33,151 nt of DNA from Haliea sp. (GTDB lineage Bacteria > Pseudomonadota > Gammaproteobacteria > Pseudomonadales > Halieaceae), in NCBI GenBank assembly GCA_024642265.1, contig JAHEBL010000035.1, forward strand, positions 1 to 33,151, written 5' to 3'. The notes under the pieces were generated by a model, which searched no databases, was not told the origin of the DNA, and worked only from the letters and a program-made list of their open reading frames with translations. This document shows, piece after piece, positions 14,454 to 22,401 of the stretch (position 1 is its first letter; each line of letters begins with the position of its first letter). The position numbers were made by a program, and so were the translations under genes.

Positions 14454-16163
14454 GTGAAGTGGAAAACCGTACTGGTCGTCACGGCGGCCCTGCTGGTCGG
14501 CTTTGGAGTCGTTATCCGCATGGCCACCCGGCTGCCCCCGCCGCCGGCACACCAGCTGTTTATCAACGGTAACGTGCTGACGATGGATGCTCGCAACAGC
14601 ATCGCCGAGGCCGTCGCAGTGCGTGAAGATCGCATCGAGGCGGTGGGCAGTACCGAAGAGATCATGGCGCTGGCCGAACAGGACAGCGAGGTGGTGGATC
14701 TGCGCGGCCGTACGCTCATGCCCGGGTTTATTGATGCTCACGGACACTTCCCCGGTTCCGGCCTGAAGGTGATCGCCGCCGATCTCAACAGCCCGCCTAT
14801 AGGCACACTCACCACCATGGACGAGGTATTGGCAGCCCTGCGGGAGCAGGCCGCGAAAACCCCCGCCGGTAACTGGGTGTCCGGTTTCGGTTACGACGAC
14901 ACCTTGCTCGCCGAGAACCGTCACCCCACCCGCGCCGAGCTCGATGCGGTTTCCACAGATCACCCGGTGGTGGCAATGCATATCTCCGGGCATATGCTGG
15001 TGGCCAACAGCCTCGCGCTGGAAGAAGTGGGTATCGACGCCAGTACTCCCGATCCCGAGGGCGGTGTCATTGGCCGCCAGGCGGATTCGCGCGAACCAAA
15101 TGGCCTGCTCGAAGAGACCGCGCGGATGGGAGTCCTGGTCAAGATGCAGGATATGAGCCTTACGGACACTTTCCGCCTGATCAAGGCGGCGGCCACCGAG
15201 TACTCTGCCCGTGGCGTCACCACCGCGCAATCGGGCGGTGTCAGTGGCAAGCTCGCCACCGGCTTGTCACTGTTCAGCAAACTGGGTGTCATACCCCAGC
15301 GACTGGTGTTGTTCCCCTTTGAAACCGAGTTTGGCGAGGCGCTGCTCAATGGCGACTACGATCCCGCGGACTACAATGGCGACCGTCTGGAGATGGGCGC
15401 GGTGAAGCTGGTCGCTGACGGCAGCATCCAGGGTTATACGGGTTACCTGAGCCAACCTTACTACACGCCCTATCACGGCGATGCGGACTACCGCGGTTAC
15501 CCGTCGATTCCCCGCGACAAGTTGTTCAGCCAGGTTGCCGCGCTGCACGCAGCGGGCTACCAGATCGCCATCCACGGCAATGGTGATCAGGCCATTGAGG
15601 ATATCCTGGATGCCTTCGAGGCGGCCCAGCGGGAACACCCGGTGGAGGACCCGCGTATGATCCTGATTCACGCCCAGATGGCCCGTGAGGACCAGGTGGC
15701 CCGTATGCGCCAGCTGGGCGTTACGCCAAGTTTTTTCAGCGCCCACACCTGGTACTGGGGTGACCGGCACCGGGACATTTTTCTCGGCCCCGAACGAGCA
15801 GCGATCATCAGCCCCGCCAGATGGGCGCAGGACTACGGTCTGCGCTTCAGTTCGCACCTGGACACGCCTGTGACCCCGATGCTGCCGCTGCAGGCGGCGT
15901 GGAGCGCGGTGCAGCGCATCACCTACGGCGGCGATGTACTGGGCCCGGACCAGCGGATCGGCGTGATGGACGCGCTGCGGGCGGTGACAATCGATGCGGC
16001 CTGGCAGGTCTTCCAGGACGATGACCGGGGCTCGCTGGAGCCGGGCAAGTATGCCGATCTGGTAATACTGTCTGGCAGCCCTCTGGCAGATCCCATGGGT
16101 ATGCGAGACCTGCTGGTGGAGCAGACCATCATCGGAGGCGCTACGATCTATCGCAAGCCCTGA
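14454..16163 (+). CDS. Membrane-anchored amidohydrolase (amidohydrolase_3/YtcJ type)
   Basis: A 569-residue metal-dependent hydrolase. Residues ~5-22 form a hydrophobic N-terminal anchor or signal peptide, so the enzyme likely faces the periplasm. The beta-sandwich start LFINGNVLTMDA is followed by LMPGFIDAHGHF with the metal-binding His96-x-His98. Later family motifs are VKLVADGSIQGYTGYLSQPYY, QIAIHGNGDQAIEDILDAFE, LIHAQMAREDQVARM and FSSHLDTPVTPM. The C-terminus ends SLEPGKYADLVILSGSP, again typical. Members cleave C-N bonds in diverse amides; the substrate is unknown. GTG at 14454 starts the protein behind GAGGGG. It lies 27 bp after the dehydrogenase pair, suggesting a shared transcript. 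Confidence 0.9.
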   Translation: MKWKTVLVVTAALLVGFGVVIRMATRLPPPPAHQLFINGNVLTMDARNSIAEAVAVREDRIEAVGSTEEIMALAEQDSEVVDLRGRTLMPGFIDAHGHFPGSGLKVIAADLNSPPIGTLTTMDEVLAALREQAAKTPAGNWVSGFGYDDTLLAENRHPTRAELDAVSTDHPVVAMHISGHMLVANSLALEEVGIDASTPDPEGGVIGRQADSREPNGLLEETARMGVLVKMQDMSLTDTFRLIKAAATEYSARGVTTAQSGGVSGKLATGLSLFSKLGVIPQRLVLFPFETEFGEALLNGDYDPADYNGDRLEMGAVKLVADGSIQGYTGYLSQPYYTPYHGDADYRGYPSIPRDKLFSQVAALHAAGYQIAIHGNGDQAIEDILDAFEAAQREHPVEDPRMILIHAQMAREDQVARMRQLGVTPSFFSAHTWYWGDRHRDIFLGPERAAIISPARWAQDYGLRFSSHLDTPVTPMLPLQAAWSAVQRITYGGDVLGPDQRIGVMDALRAVTIDAAWQVFQDDDRGSLEPGKYADLVILSGSPLADPMGMRDLLVEQTIIGGATIYRKP

Positions 16164-16182
16164 CACTTTCTTGCCGAGAACG

Positions 16183-16211
16183 TGGACACCCGCGAGCCAT
16201 TCCGATATAAA
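16183..16211 (+). promoter_or_regulatory. Sigma-70 promoter for the gene at 16282
   Basis: TGGACA (16183-16188), a 17-nt spacer, then TATAAA (16206-16211): each box is one mismatch from consensus with ideal spacing. The expected transcript start is near 16218, giving a leader of about 65 nt. Confidence 0.65.
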
Positions 16212-16212
16212 T

Positions 16213-16258
16213 AGCCAAACGGCTTGGGTGGAAATTCCGCTTCGGCTGTTTTCAGCCG
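16213..16258 (+). promoter_or_regulatory. Two small hairpins in the leader of the gene at 16282
   Basis: AGCC-AAAC-GGCT (16213-16224) and CGGCTG-TTTT-CAGCCG (16243-16258) are perfect small inverted repeats. They share the GGCT/AGCC word, so alternative pairing between them is possible. The second ends about 24 bp before the start codon. Confidence 0.4.
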
Positions 16259-16281
16259 TCAGGGGAAACGAGCCGTAACTT

Positions 16282-17979
16282 ATGTATCGCTACAGTGTCG
16301 ATAACGCCGTAACTTATACCTCAGAAGATTTCGTCCTGTTCAGGGAATCTCCCTTCGCCTGCTGGATGGAACGACTCACCCTGGAGAACCCCGACCACGG
16401 TATTCCGCCCGACCTCGGCAGCGTGCCGCCCGGCCGCAGCATCGAGCGCCAGGACGATATGGCAGACACCTTGCGAGCCCAGGGCAAGGATGTCTGCCTG
16501 ATCGACTGGGAGGCGGACGAGGCCTCCCGGCGCAGTGCCACCCTGGAAGCCATGCGCGGGGGATCCGATTTCATCGTGAATGGCCAGTTGGCGCTGGGGC
16601 CACTGTCCGGAGCAGCCAACCTGCTGGTGCGTACCAGCGGGTATTCTGAGCTGGGCGATTTTCTTTACATACCCTGCGACACCCAGGCCAGGAGCAATCT
16701 GCATTCGGCTTTCCGGCTGTGTTTTCTCGCGGATCTGCTGCACAGCCTGCAGGGTCAGTTGCCCCCCCAGATGCTGATTATCCGGGGCGGTGACGACCTG
16801 GTTCCTCTCCAGACCGACAATTACATCTATCATTACAGGGCGGTCAAACAGCGCTTTATGGAGGCCATGCGTGGTTTCCGCAAGCACCGCATGCCCGATC
16901 CCGCGGAATCCTCACATTTTGGCCGCTGGTCTGATTGTGCGCACGAGGTGCTCAAGCAGCGCCTGCTTGGGGAGGAACGGGAACCGGGCGAGGGCGTCGA
17001 TGAGGATTACGCTGAACCTCTGCGCAAGGCCGTTGGCACTGCCGTCACCGGCAGTGCTGCTGCCTTCAGCCCGGGCGACAGCCAACAGGCCGCCAGCCAC
17101 AGTGGCCACCCTGAGGGCGTGACAGCGTCTGCAGCAGCGCACTCCTCAACCGGACAGGTCGCAGCCGTCGCCAGCACGCAGGGCGCCGCCGTGGGCAGTT
17201 TTACCCTTGCCGAGCAGGCGCGGATGCTCAAGCCGGGCACTTACAAACCCGGTCCCGGGGTTTTTCGTCTGGGCCCTCCGCGCGCCGGCAGGGCCGCGCA
17301 GGGCGAACCTGACCGCGAGCGGCGTAGCCAGGAGGCAGCCACAGAATCGGCGAATGAGGCGATTGCCAGCAGCGAAGCCCCGTCATCACCCGAAACAGCC
17401 AGGCCCAAATATAACCGTCGCGCATCGGATGCCGCGCTGCAGAATCTGGAATTTATCGGCAGCAGTGCGCAGATGCCGGGTATCGGTCTCGATACGGCCC
17501 CGCCAGCAGAACTGCCGTCGCTGGTCAACGGCGCACCGTCTCCCAGCCTCCGCGATCCGCGCGCGCGGACGGGTGAGCGGGCAAAAGCAGCTGTCGGGCC
17601 TGGCCCCGGCCCGGTCCGGAAGACTCCCGCGGCCACGGAGCCACGCCCGGCGCAAGTCAGGGAGCCCGCCAGTCCGCCCCCGCCAGCGCTCGATCGCGCA
17701 CCATTGCCCGATCGCTCGAGCATCGATATGGATGACGCCTATCCCGCGTCTCCGCCCGCGGTGTTGAAGACCCACAGCGATGAAAAGCCGGCCCAGACAC
17801 TACTGGACGACAGTGAGGTCCGACACGGTTTTGGCCAGGCAGCAAAACACGGGAAGCCTGGTCAAATCTCCCGGCCCTTCAGTGACAGTATTTTCAACGA
17901 CAGGATTTTTACTGAGGGCTCTACGCAGAAGAGCAGCTTCAGCAGCAACCTGATTACCAGCGAAGACTACGAGGACTGA
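16282..17979 (+). CDS. Degenerate RecB-like (PD-(D/E)XK, TM0106-like) domain with long disordered tail
   Basis: A 565-residue cytosolic protein. Residues ~10-200 resemble the RecB-like putative nucleases of the TM0106 type: YTSEDFVLFRESPFACWMERL at the start, TLEAMRGGSDFIVNGQLALG, SGAANLLVR, LYIPCDTQARS, then LLHSLQGQLPPQMLIIRGG. Active relatives read G-x-A-D-F-L and D-T-K at the metal site. Here these are GAANLL (Asn113) and D-T-Q (Asp133, Gln135), so two catalytic positions are lost and cleavage is unlikely. Residues ~235-540 are Pro/Ala/Ser/Arg-rich low complexity with islands such as LAEQARMLKPGTYKPGPGVFRLG. An acidic end, SNLITSEDYED, closes the protein. The domain assignment is from memory of family motifs. 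It is a single gene with its own promoter. Confidence 0.6.
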   Translation: MYRYSVDNAVTYTSEDFVLFRESPFACWMERLTLENPDHGIPPDLGSVPPGRSIERQDDMADTLRAQGKDVCLIDWEADEASRRSATLEAMRGGSDFIVNGQLALGPLSGAANLLVRTSGYSELGDFLYIPCDTQARSNLHSAFRLCFLADLLHSLQGQLPPQMLIIRGGDDLVPLQTDNYIYHYRAVKQRFMEAMRGFRKHRMPDPAESSHFGRWSDCAHEVLKQRLLGEEREPGEGVDEDYAEPLRKAVGTAVTGSAAAFSPGDSQQAASHSGHPEGVTASAAAHSSTGQVAAVASTQGAAVGSFTLAEQARMLKPGTYKPGPGVFRLGPPRAGRAAQGEPDRERRSQEAATESANEAIASSEAPSSPETARPKYNRRASDAALQNLEFIGSSAQMPGIGLDTAPPAELPSLVNGAPSPSLRDPRARTGERAKAAVGPGPGPVRKTPAATEPRPAQVREPASPPPPALDRAPLPDRSSIDMDDAYPASPPAVLKTHSDEKPAQTLLDDSEVRHGFGQAAKHGKPGQISRPFSDSIFNDRIFTEGSTQKSSFSSNLITSEDYED

Positions 17980-17980
17980 A

Positions 17981-18027
17981 CCGGCGGGGCAACAGGCGGG
18001 GGGGATTACACCTTTACTGCCCGCCGG
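17981..18027. terminator. Inverted repeat between convergent genes
   Basis: CCGGCGGG (17981-17988) pairs with CCCGCCGG (18020-18027) across a 31-nt loop, and extends with one bulge. It lies between the stop of the gene at 16282 and the stop of the epoxide hydrolase. There is no T-run on either side, so termination is only a guess from position. Confidence 0.35.
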
Positions 18028-18036
18028 GCCCTTTGG

Positions 18037-19191
18037 TCAGTCCCGCAGGCCGCGGAAGCAGTTGCGAATCTCCTCAAGGTATAGCTGCGGTTGTTCAAAG
18101 GCTGCGAAATGGCCGCCTTTATCCAGTTCGTTCCAGTAAATCAGGTTGGTAAAGCGTTTTTCCGCCCAGCGGCGACTGGTCCGGAATATCTCTTTTGGGA
18201 AGATTGAGCAGCCCACCGGCATTTCGATCGTATTCAGGTTCGGCTTGTTGAAACTCTCCCAATACAGCCGCGCAGAGCTGGCTGCGCTATTGGTGAGCCA
18301 GTAAAGCATCACATTGTCCAGCAGTTCATCCTTGCTCAGGATGTGTTCGGGATGTTTGACCCCGTCCCTCTCGCAATCGGTCCAGGCGTAAAACTTCTCC
18401 ACAATCCAGGCCATCTGGCCAACGGGTGAATCGGCGAGGCCGTAAGACAGCGTCTGGGGGCGGGTGGACTGCTGCTTCGAGTAGCCTGAATCCCACTCGC
18501 TGTAGAATGTCATGCCCTCCAGGGCTGATTGCTCCTGGGGAGTCAAACTGTCCATTGTGTCCGGGTCGGGCGCGACAATAGGCATATTGATATGTATACC
18601 GGCGCAGTGGGCGGTTTCCGTCAGCGCTATATTCTGGGTAATCATGGAGCCCCAGTCCCCGCCCTGGGCGACGTAACGGTCGTAGCCGAGGCGCGACATG
18701 AGTGTGCCCCACATACGACCAATGGTCTCCACCGAAGTGCCTGTCACTTCGGGCTTTCCGGAAAAGCCAAAGCCTGGCAGGGACGGCACCACCACGTGGA
18801 AGGCGTCCTCGGCCCGCCCGCCATGGGCAACCGGATCGGCCAGGGCGTCGATAACCTTGTGGAACTCAGCCACCGATCCGGGCCAGCCGTGGGAAATAAT
18901 AATCGGCAGGGCATCCGCCCTGGGGCTGCGGCGGTGGATGAAATGGATGTCTATGCCTTCGATCCCGGTGGTGAACTGAGGCCACTGGTTGAGTCGTTGC
19001 TCGAATCTGCGCCAGTCGTAGTCATTGCACCAGTAGTCGGCCAGTTCGCGTGTGTAGGCCAGGGGGGTACCCTGGCTCCAGTCGTCACAGGTCTCATGCT
19101 CGGGCCAACGGGTCTGGCTGACACGGCGCCTGAGGTCCTGCAATTCCGTTTCCGCTATGGCGACCCTGAAGGGTGATATCTTGCTGTTCAT
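18037..19191 (-). CDS. Epoxide hydrolase (alpha/beta hydrolase with EHN domain)
   Basis: A 384-residue protein. Residues ~5-110 match the epoxide hydrolase N-terminal domain (SPFRVAIAETELQDLRRRVSQTRWP), common in juvenile-hormone-type microbial enzymes. HGWPGS (101-106) is the oxyanion-hole motif, and GGDWGS holds the nucleophile Asp179. Tyr310 in SARLYWE is the likely lid tyrosine. His361 in KGGHFAAFEQP is the catalytic base; Glu334 could be the charge-relay acid. These enzymes open epoxides to diols. The frame extends to 19314, but ATG 19189-19191 (MNSKISPF) gives the normal family length; its ribosome site is weak. The gene stands alone, divergent from an exported small protein. Confidence 0.92.
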   Translation of the reverse strand: MNSKISPFRVAIAETELQDLRRRVSQTRWPEHETCDDWSQGTPLAYTRELADYWCNDYDWRRFEQRLNQWPQFTTGIEGIDIHFIHRRSPRADALPIIISHGWPGSVAEFHKVIDALADPVAHGGRAEDAFHVVVPSLPGFGFSGKPEVTGTSVETIGRMWGTLMSRLGYDRYVAQGGDWGSMITQNIALTETAHCAGIHINMPIVAPDPDTMDSLTPQEQSALEGMTFYSEWDSGYSKQQSTRPQTLSYGLADSPVGQMAWIVEKFYAWTDCERDGVKHPEHILSKDELLDNVMLYWLTNSAASSARLYWESFNKPNLNTIEMPVGCSIFPKEIFRTSRRWAEKRFTNLIYWNELDKGGHFAAFEQPQLYLEEIRNCFRGLRD

Positions 19192-19406
19192 AAATGTAAG
19201 TCCGTGTGTGGCCGGGTCGAGGCTCCAACAGTAAGTCAGGGCAGGGCGGCAGGGCAAGTCCGCAGCAAGCCTGCGCTTGTTGCGACCGCTTCCGGCGGGC
19301 GCCGGATTTGACAAATTTTGCCTCAGCCAGCATGGTTCTCGCAGCTGGCGCGCTGTTGCCGTCGTCGCTCAGGTGGTGTCATTCAATCAATTGGGGAGGA
19401 GTTCAG

Positions 19407-19859
19407 ATGATTCGCAGGTTTTTCGGCATAACGGGTCTTGCCCTGGCGCTCGCGGCAGCCGGCGCAGCCGCTGCAGACCAGCCCCGCGGTGCGGTCGAGT
19501 GCACCGACCTCAAGTGGTCAGCTGAGGTGCTTGCGGCTAATCCGGATATCGCGTCGGCCTGCCGGGGCGTGTATGAAAAAGACGGTATCCTGTATGCAAA
19601 GGCCACCATAGAGGTGGTCAGGGTGCTCGGCACTACCCTGCGTTTTCGTACACTTCTCACGGATGGCAAACTGGGCAAACGACGCAGTGTCACCCTTGAC
19701 AGCAAGTGGCGTGTTGCCATCGATGGTCGCGAGTATCGCCTGTCGGATCTGAGCGAGGGGCAGCGACTGAATATCTACCTGCCCGAAGACCGTTTCGCCC
19801 TGACCGTACTGGACAGCAACACGCCCCAGACAAGTGCTATCGAGACGCCGGTCGATTGA
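19407..19859 (+). CDS. Exported protein of unknown function
   Basis: A 150-residue protein. The signal peptide is residues 1-23 (MIRRFFGITGLALALAAAGAAAA), leaving a ~127-residue periplasmic domain. The mature part has two cysteines (ECTDLKW and SACRGV) that could pair, and alternating hydrophobic strands (LRFRTLLTDGK, SVTLDSKWRVAIDGREYRLSDL), which suggests a small beta-rich fold. I recognise no family. ATG 19407 has GGGGAGGAG upstream. The frame is open further, to 19206, but nothing in that extension looks coding and it would remove the signal peptide from the N-terminus. Its neighbours are divergent or convergent, so it is probably monocistronic. Confidence 0.7.
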   Translation: MIRRFFGITGLALALAAAGAAAADQPRGAVECTDLKWSAEVLAANPDIASACRGVYEKDGILYAKATIEVVRVLGTTLRFRTLLTDGKLGKRRSVTLDSKWRVAIDGREYRLSDLSEGQRLNIYLPEDRFALTVLDSNTPQTSAIETPVD

Positions 19860-19892
19860 GCAGCGGCGTCCTGACAGCTGCGTGCGAGCGGC

Positions 19893-20231
19893 TCAGTCGT
19901 CTTCAACCCATACCTTGCGCAGCGGTTCGCCGAAGTCATCGTAAATTACCTTGCGCCGGGGCTGCGGCAGCCGGCTGCGCTTGCGCATCGCACCGCGTCT
20001 GGGTGGGACCCTGCGTCTGGCCTCGATGGCCGCGACGACTTCCGGTACCGGGGTGCGCGGTGTGGGAGGTTCAATGAAAAGGCGGCGATTCAGGAACAGC
20101 GGGGCATCTCCCGGCTCCTTGCCGCTGACGCCGTTGGGGATGTTATTGACCTCACCGCCGCGCTTGAGGAAACGCTCGGTCTCCTGTTCAAGTTCAGCCC
20201 GCACCTCCGCTTTTGACACAGGTTTTTTCAA
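19893..20231 (-). CDS. Small basic protein with SutA-like FLxRGG motif
   Basis: A 112-residue cytosolic protein. The N-terminus (residues 8-33) has AEVRAELEQETERFLKRGGEVNNI. This resembles the short E-x-x-x-F-L-x-R-G-G-x-V-x-x-I motif I recall from the Pseudomonas RNA-polymerase-binding protein SutA and related small proteins. The middle is polar. Residues ~72-90 are very basic (RRRVPPRRGAMRKRSR), consistent with nucleic-acid or polymerase contact, and the end is acidic (EDD). No other domain is seen. The SutA resemblance is limited to this one motif, so the role is speculative. The start is ATG 20229-20231. Confidence 0.6.
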   Translation of the reverse strand: MKKPVSKAEVRAELEQETERFLKRGGEVNNIPNGVSGKEPGDAPLFLNRRLFIEPPTPRTPVPEVVAAIEARRRVPPRRGAMRKRSRLPQPRRKVIYDDFGEPLRKVWVEDD

Positions 20232-20292
20232 GATAACCTGCTCCAGGTATCGAGTTGCACAAACGGCCTAGTATAACGCCGTATCGCAACAA

Positions 20293-21294
20293 TTACAGAG
20301 CAGACCGTGGATTGGCCCCAATTGGTGCAGCCTGCGTCGGGTCCCGGGCAATGTCCCTGCGCAGGCGGGCACCGGGGCCTTGCTCCTGCAGGTATATTTC
20401 CCCGTCTCTGACGTCGATGCCCATGCTGGCAAAAATTCCGGCAAACGGCGGTACGGAGGTTGATTCGGCCACCTCCCTGTAGAGCGTGCCAAACAGCACT
20501 ACCTTGTTCAGCTTGTCCAGCTGTTCGACGATCTCAGGCACTGACAGGCGCTTGTCAGCGCAGCACTGGTTGAGTTTTTGCAGTGCCATATCCAGGTTCT
20601 GGCGCCCGCCGGACTGCAGGCGCAGGCGGGTATCTGCCGCCAGGAAATACCAGGCGCCGCTCCAGTAGACCCGCATGAATCCGCCCTCGTCACGCAACTT
20701 TTCGCTTACCGCGCCAAGGGGCATGCCGTCGAAACGCTTTTCCGCCAGACCGCGCTGGAAACCGTCATACAGTTTTTGCCACATCTGGTCTTCGCTGATG
20801 AGACCCACGCGCGCCTGGAGAACATTCTGGTAATAGCTGGCCAGCCCCTCGCTGAACCAGGCGTCACCCCAACCACGGTAGGGAATCAGCAGGTGAGCCA
20901 ACTCGTGGTAACCGGTCCACGCCCGCCGCAGGTCATCCGGGGAGGCCGAGGCCGCAACAAAAAATTCCACCCTGTTGACCTCGCCCCTGTGCACCTGGGC
21001 CCAGGGAATCGGATCACTGGCGCTCGCGGCGGCAGCCGGAACGACAGATATCTGCCAGCGCCGGTCGGGCCAGTGACCGTAGACCCGGTCGAGTGCTCCC
21101 GCGATATAGTCAGCCCACTGCAACAGGTTTTCGCGCATGGCCGGTGCGTACTGCTTGCTGATCAATACCTCCAGCTGACGGTCATCCTGGCGCAAGACCT
21201 GCCTGGTGCTGGTGGTTTCGGCGGCTGCCGGGGACACCAGCGGCCACAGGGGCAGCCACAGGGCGAGGCAGTAGTGGCAGATGGCACGCTTCAT
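20293..21294 (-). CDS. Exported gluzincin metallopeptidase (M1/M61-like)
   Basis: A 333-residue secreted zinc peptidase. A signal peptide spans residues 1-25 (MKRAICHYC...SPAAA). The zinc motif is HELAH (His130, Glu131, His134), with the third ligand Glu149 in WFSEGLASYY, 18 residues after Glu131. This is the HExxH-x18-E-like spacing of M1 and M61 families, but the protein is much shorter than either, so it resembles an isolated catalytic domain. The ORF extends to 21369, but ATG 21292-21294 places the signal peptide at the N-terminus. It starts 4 bp past the MBL stop, so the two are probably one transcript with translational coupling. The substrate is unknown. Confidence 0.82.
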   Translation of the reverse strand: MKRAICHYCLALWLPLWPLVSPAAAETTSTRQVLRQDDRQLEVLISKQYAPAMRENLLQWADYIAGALDRVYGHWPDRRWQISVVPAAAASASDPIPWAQVHRGEVNRVEFFVAASASPDDLRRAWTGYHELAHLLIPYRGWGDAWFSEGLASYYQNVLQARVGLISEDQMWQKLYDGFQRGLAEKRFDGMPLGAVSEKLRDEGGFMRVYWSGAWYFLAADTRLRLQSGGRQNLDMALQKLNQCCADKRLSVPEIVEQLDKLNKVVLFGTLYREVAESTSVPPFAGIFASMGIDVRDGEIYLQEQGPGARLRRDIARDPTQAAPIGANPRSAL

Positions 21295-21298
21295 AGTG

Positions 21299-22273
21299 TC
21301 AGGGGCGTTTTTCCGGCGCCCCGTTTTCGGTGAAGCCAGCCATTTGGGCCATTCTGGTGAACAGTTCAAAAATGTCTGTCACCGCGGCATTGTCCGAGAA
21401 TTCGCGATACAGCGAGTCCACATTGACGGCAATGCGTTCCGGGTCCGACCAGGAGGAGTACTCGCGCAACTCGATATCGCGGGCCGCCTCGAAGGCGCCC
21501 ATGCCGGCGTCAAACCGCGCCCTGGCCTGGTCGCGGACATATTCAAGGTATTGCCGCACCTTCACCACGCCCTGCTTGTCGGTAATGGGGCCGTGGCCGG
21601 GAACGATATGGTCTACATCCATCGCCTCGATCAGCCGGCAAGCCTTGATCCAGTTGGCCACCGGCCCCTGCCACATGATGGGAGTGCCCTCGATAAACAG
21701 GATATCGCCGGTAAAGACGGTGCGGTCAGCGGGGGAGTGCACCAGCACATCGCCCCGGGTGTGGGCGGGCCCGACCTCGATGAGGTGTACCGGTTTGTCG
21801 CCCACCAGGAGGTCGAGCCGGCCGTCAAACGTGCTGTTGGGCGGGGTATGGGTGATGCCCGAGAATCTGAACTGGCCGAAGCAGTGCAGGAAATACTCGC
21901 CGACCTTGCCCATGGTGGCGGCGGCCTCCATGATAGCGGCCATGGCCTCAGGAGGGAGCTCGTTCATTTCCGCGGCGGAGGCGGAAGAGGCGATAATACG
22001 GGCTCCGGCAACCAGTTCATTGCCGTGGCAATGATCGCCGTTGGCGTGGGTGTTGACCAGGGTGTCGATGGTCGCGCTGCGCGGCTCGGCCTTGCGCATT
22101 GTCCGCAGCATCCTGTCGGTCAGCTCCAGGTCGAATAACGTATCAACCAGCAGCGACTGCTCCCCGTCAACGATAAGGCCCGCATTGCTCCATCCCCAAC
22201 TGCCGTCTGGAGCCAGCCAGGCATAGGCGCTGTCCGTCAGCGGCTGCAGCCCCGGTTTCGGTGTATTGCTCAT
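21299..22273 (-). CDS. MBL-fold metallo-hydrolase with a His-to-Asn change in the metal motif
   Basis: A 324-residue protein of the metallo-beta-lactamase fold. The metal motif, normally H-x-H-x-D-H, reads H76-A-N-G-D80-H81 (THANGDHCHGNE). Further ligands fit: His171 (PAHTRGD), Asp190 (FTGDILF) and His227 (VPGHGPI). The THANGDHCxGN wording is found in a subgroup of MBL hydrolases, so Asn78 is likely native rather than damage. No signal peptide is seen. ATG 22271-22273 has GGGGAG upstream; a longer start at 22306 has none. The peptidase begins 4 bp after its stop. Candidate reactions include lactone or thioester hydrolysis; the substrate is not known. Confidence 0.88.
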   Translation of the reverse strand: MSNTPKPGLQPLTDSAYAWLAPDGSWGWSNAGLIVDGEQSLLVDTLFDLELTDRMLRTMRKAEPRSATIDTLVNTHANGDHCHGNELVAGARIIASSASAAEMNELPPEAMAAIMEAAATMGKVGEYFLHCFGQFRFSGITHTPPNSTFDGRLDLLVGDKPVHLIEVGPAHTRGDVLVHSPADRTVFTGDILFIEGTPIMWQGPVANWIKACRLIEAMDVDHIVPGHGPITDKQGVVKVRQYLEYVRDQARARFDAGMGAFEAARDIELREYSSWSDPERIAVNVDSLYREFSDNAAVTDIFELFTRMAQMAGFTENGAPEKRP

Positions 22274-22318
22274 CTCCTTTCTCCCCGGTCGTGGTGCACA
22301 GACCAATACTACGCAGAT

Positions 22319-22340
22319 TTACGCCCGAATACAGGCGTAA
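22319..22340. promoter_or_regulatory. Dyad in the divergent promoter region of the MBL and acyltransferase genes
   Basis: TTACGCC-N8-GGCGTAA (22319-22325/22334-22340) is a perfect 7-bp inverted repeat with an 8-nt spacer, in the 128-bp gap between divergent genes. It lies just upstream of the promoter-like boxes at 22345. The geometry suits a dimeric regulator; no regulator gene is adjacent. Confidence 0.45.
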
Positions 22341-22344
22341 GGTT

Positions 22345-22372
22345 TTGTCTGGGCAGCACAATCTGGTTTAAT
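22345..22372 (+). promoter_or_regulatory. Candidate promoter of the acyltransferase operon
   Basis: TTGTCT (22345-22350), a 16-nt spacer and TTTAAT (22367-22372), about 30 bp before the start codon at 22402. The fit to sigma-70 consensus is moderate. Confidence 0.4.
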
Positions 22373-22401
22373 GCTCTTCCCGACTGCGCTGGAAGCTATG
22401 C

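Noticed and set aside
13077-15230. 717-codon open frame on the minus strand
   Set aside because: It lies antisense to the second acyl-CoA dehydrogenase and the amidohydrolase, both well-supported families. Its translation is His/Arg/Gly/Gln-rich with no motif, as expected from the opposite strand of GC-rich coding DNA.
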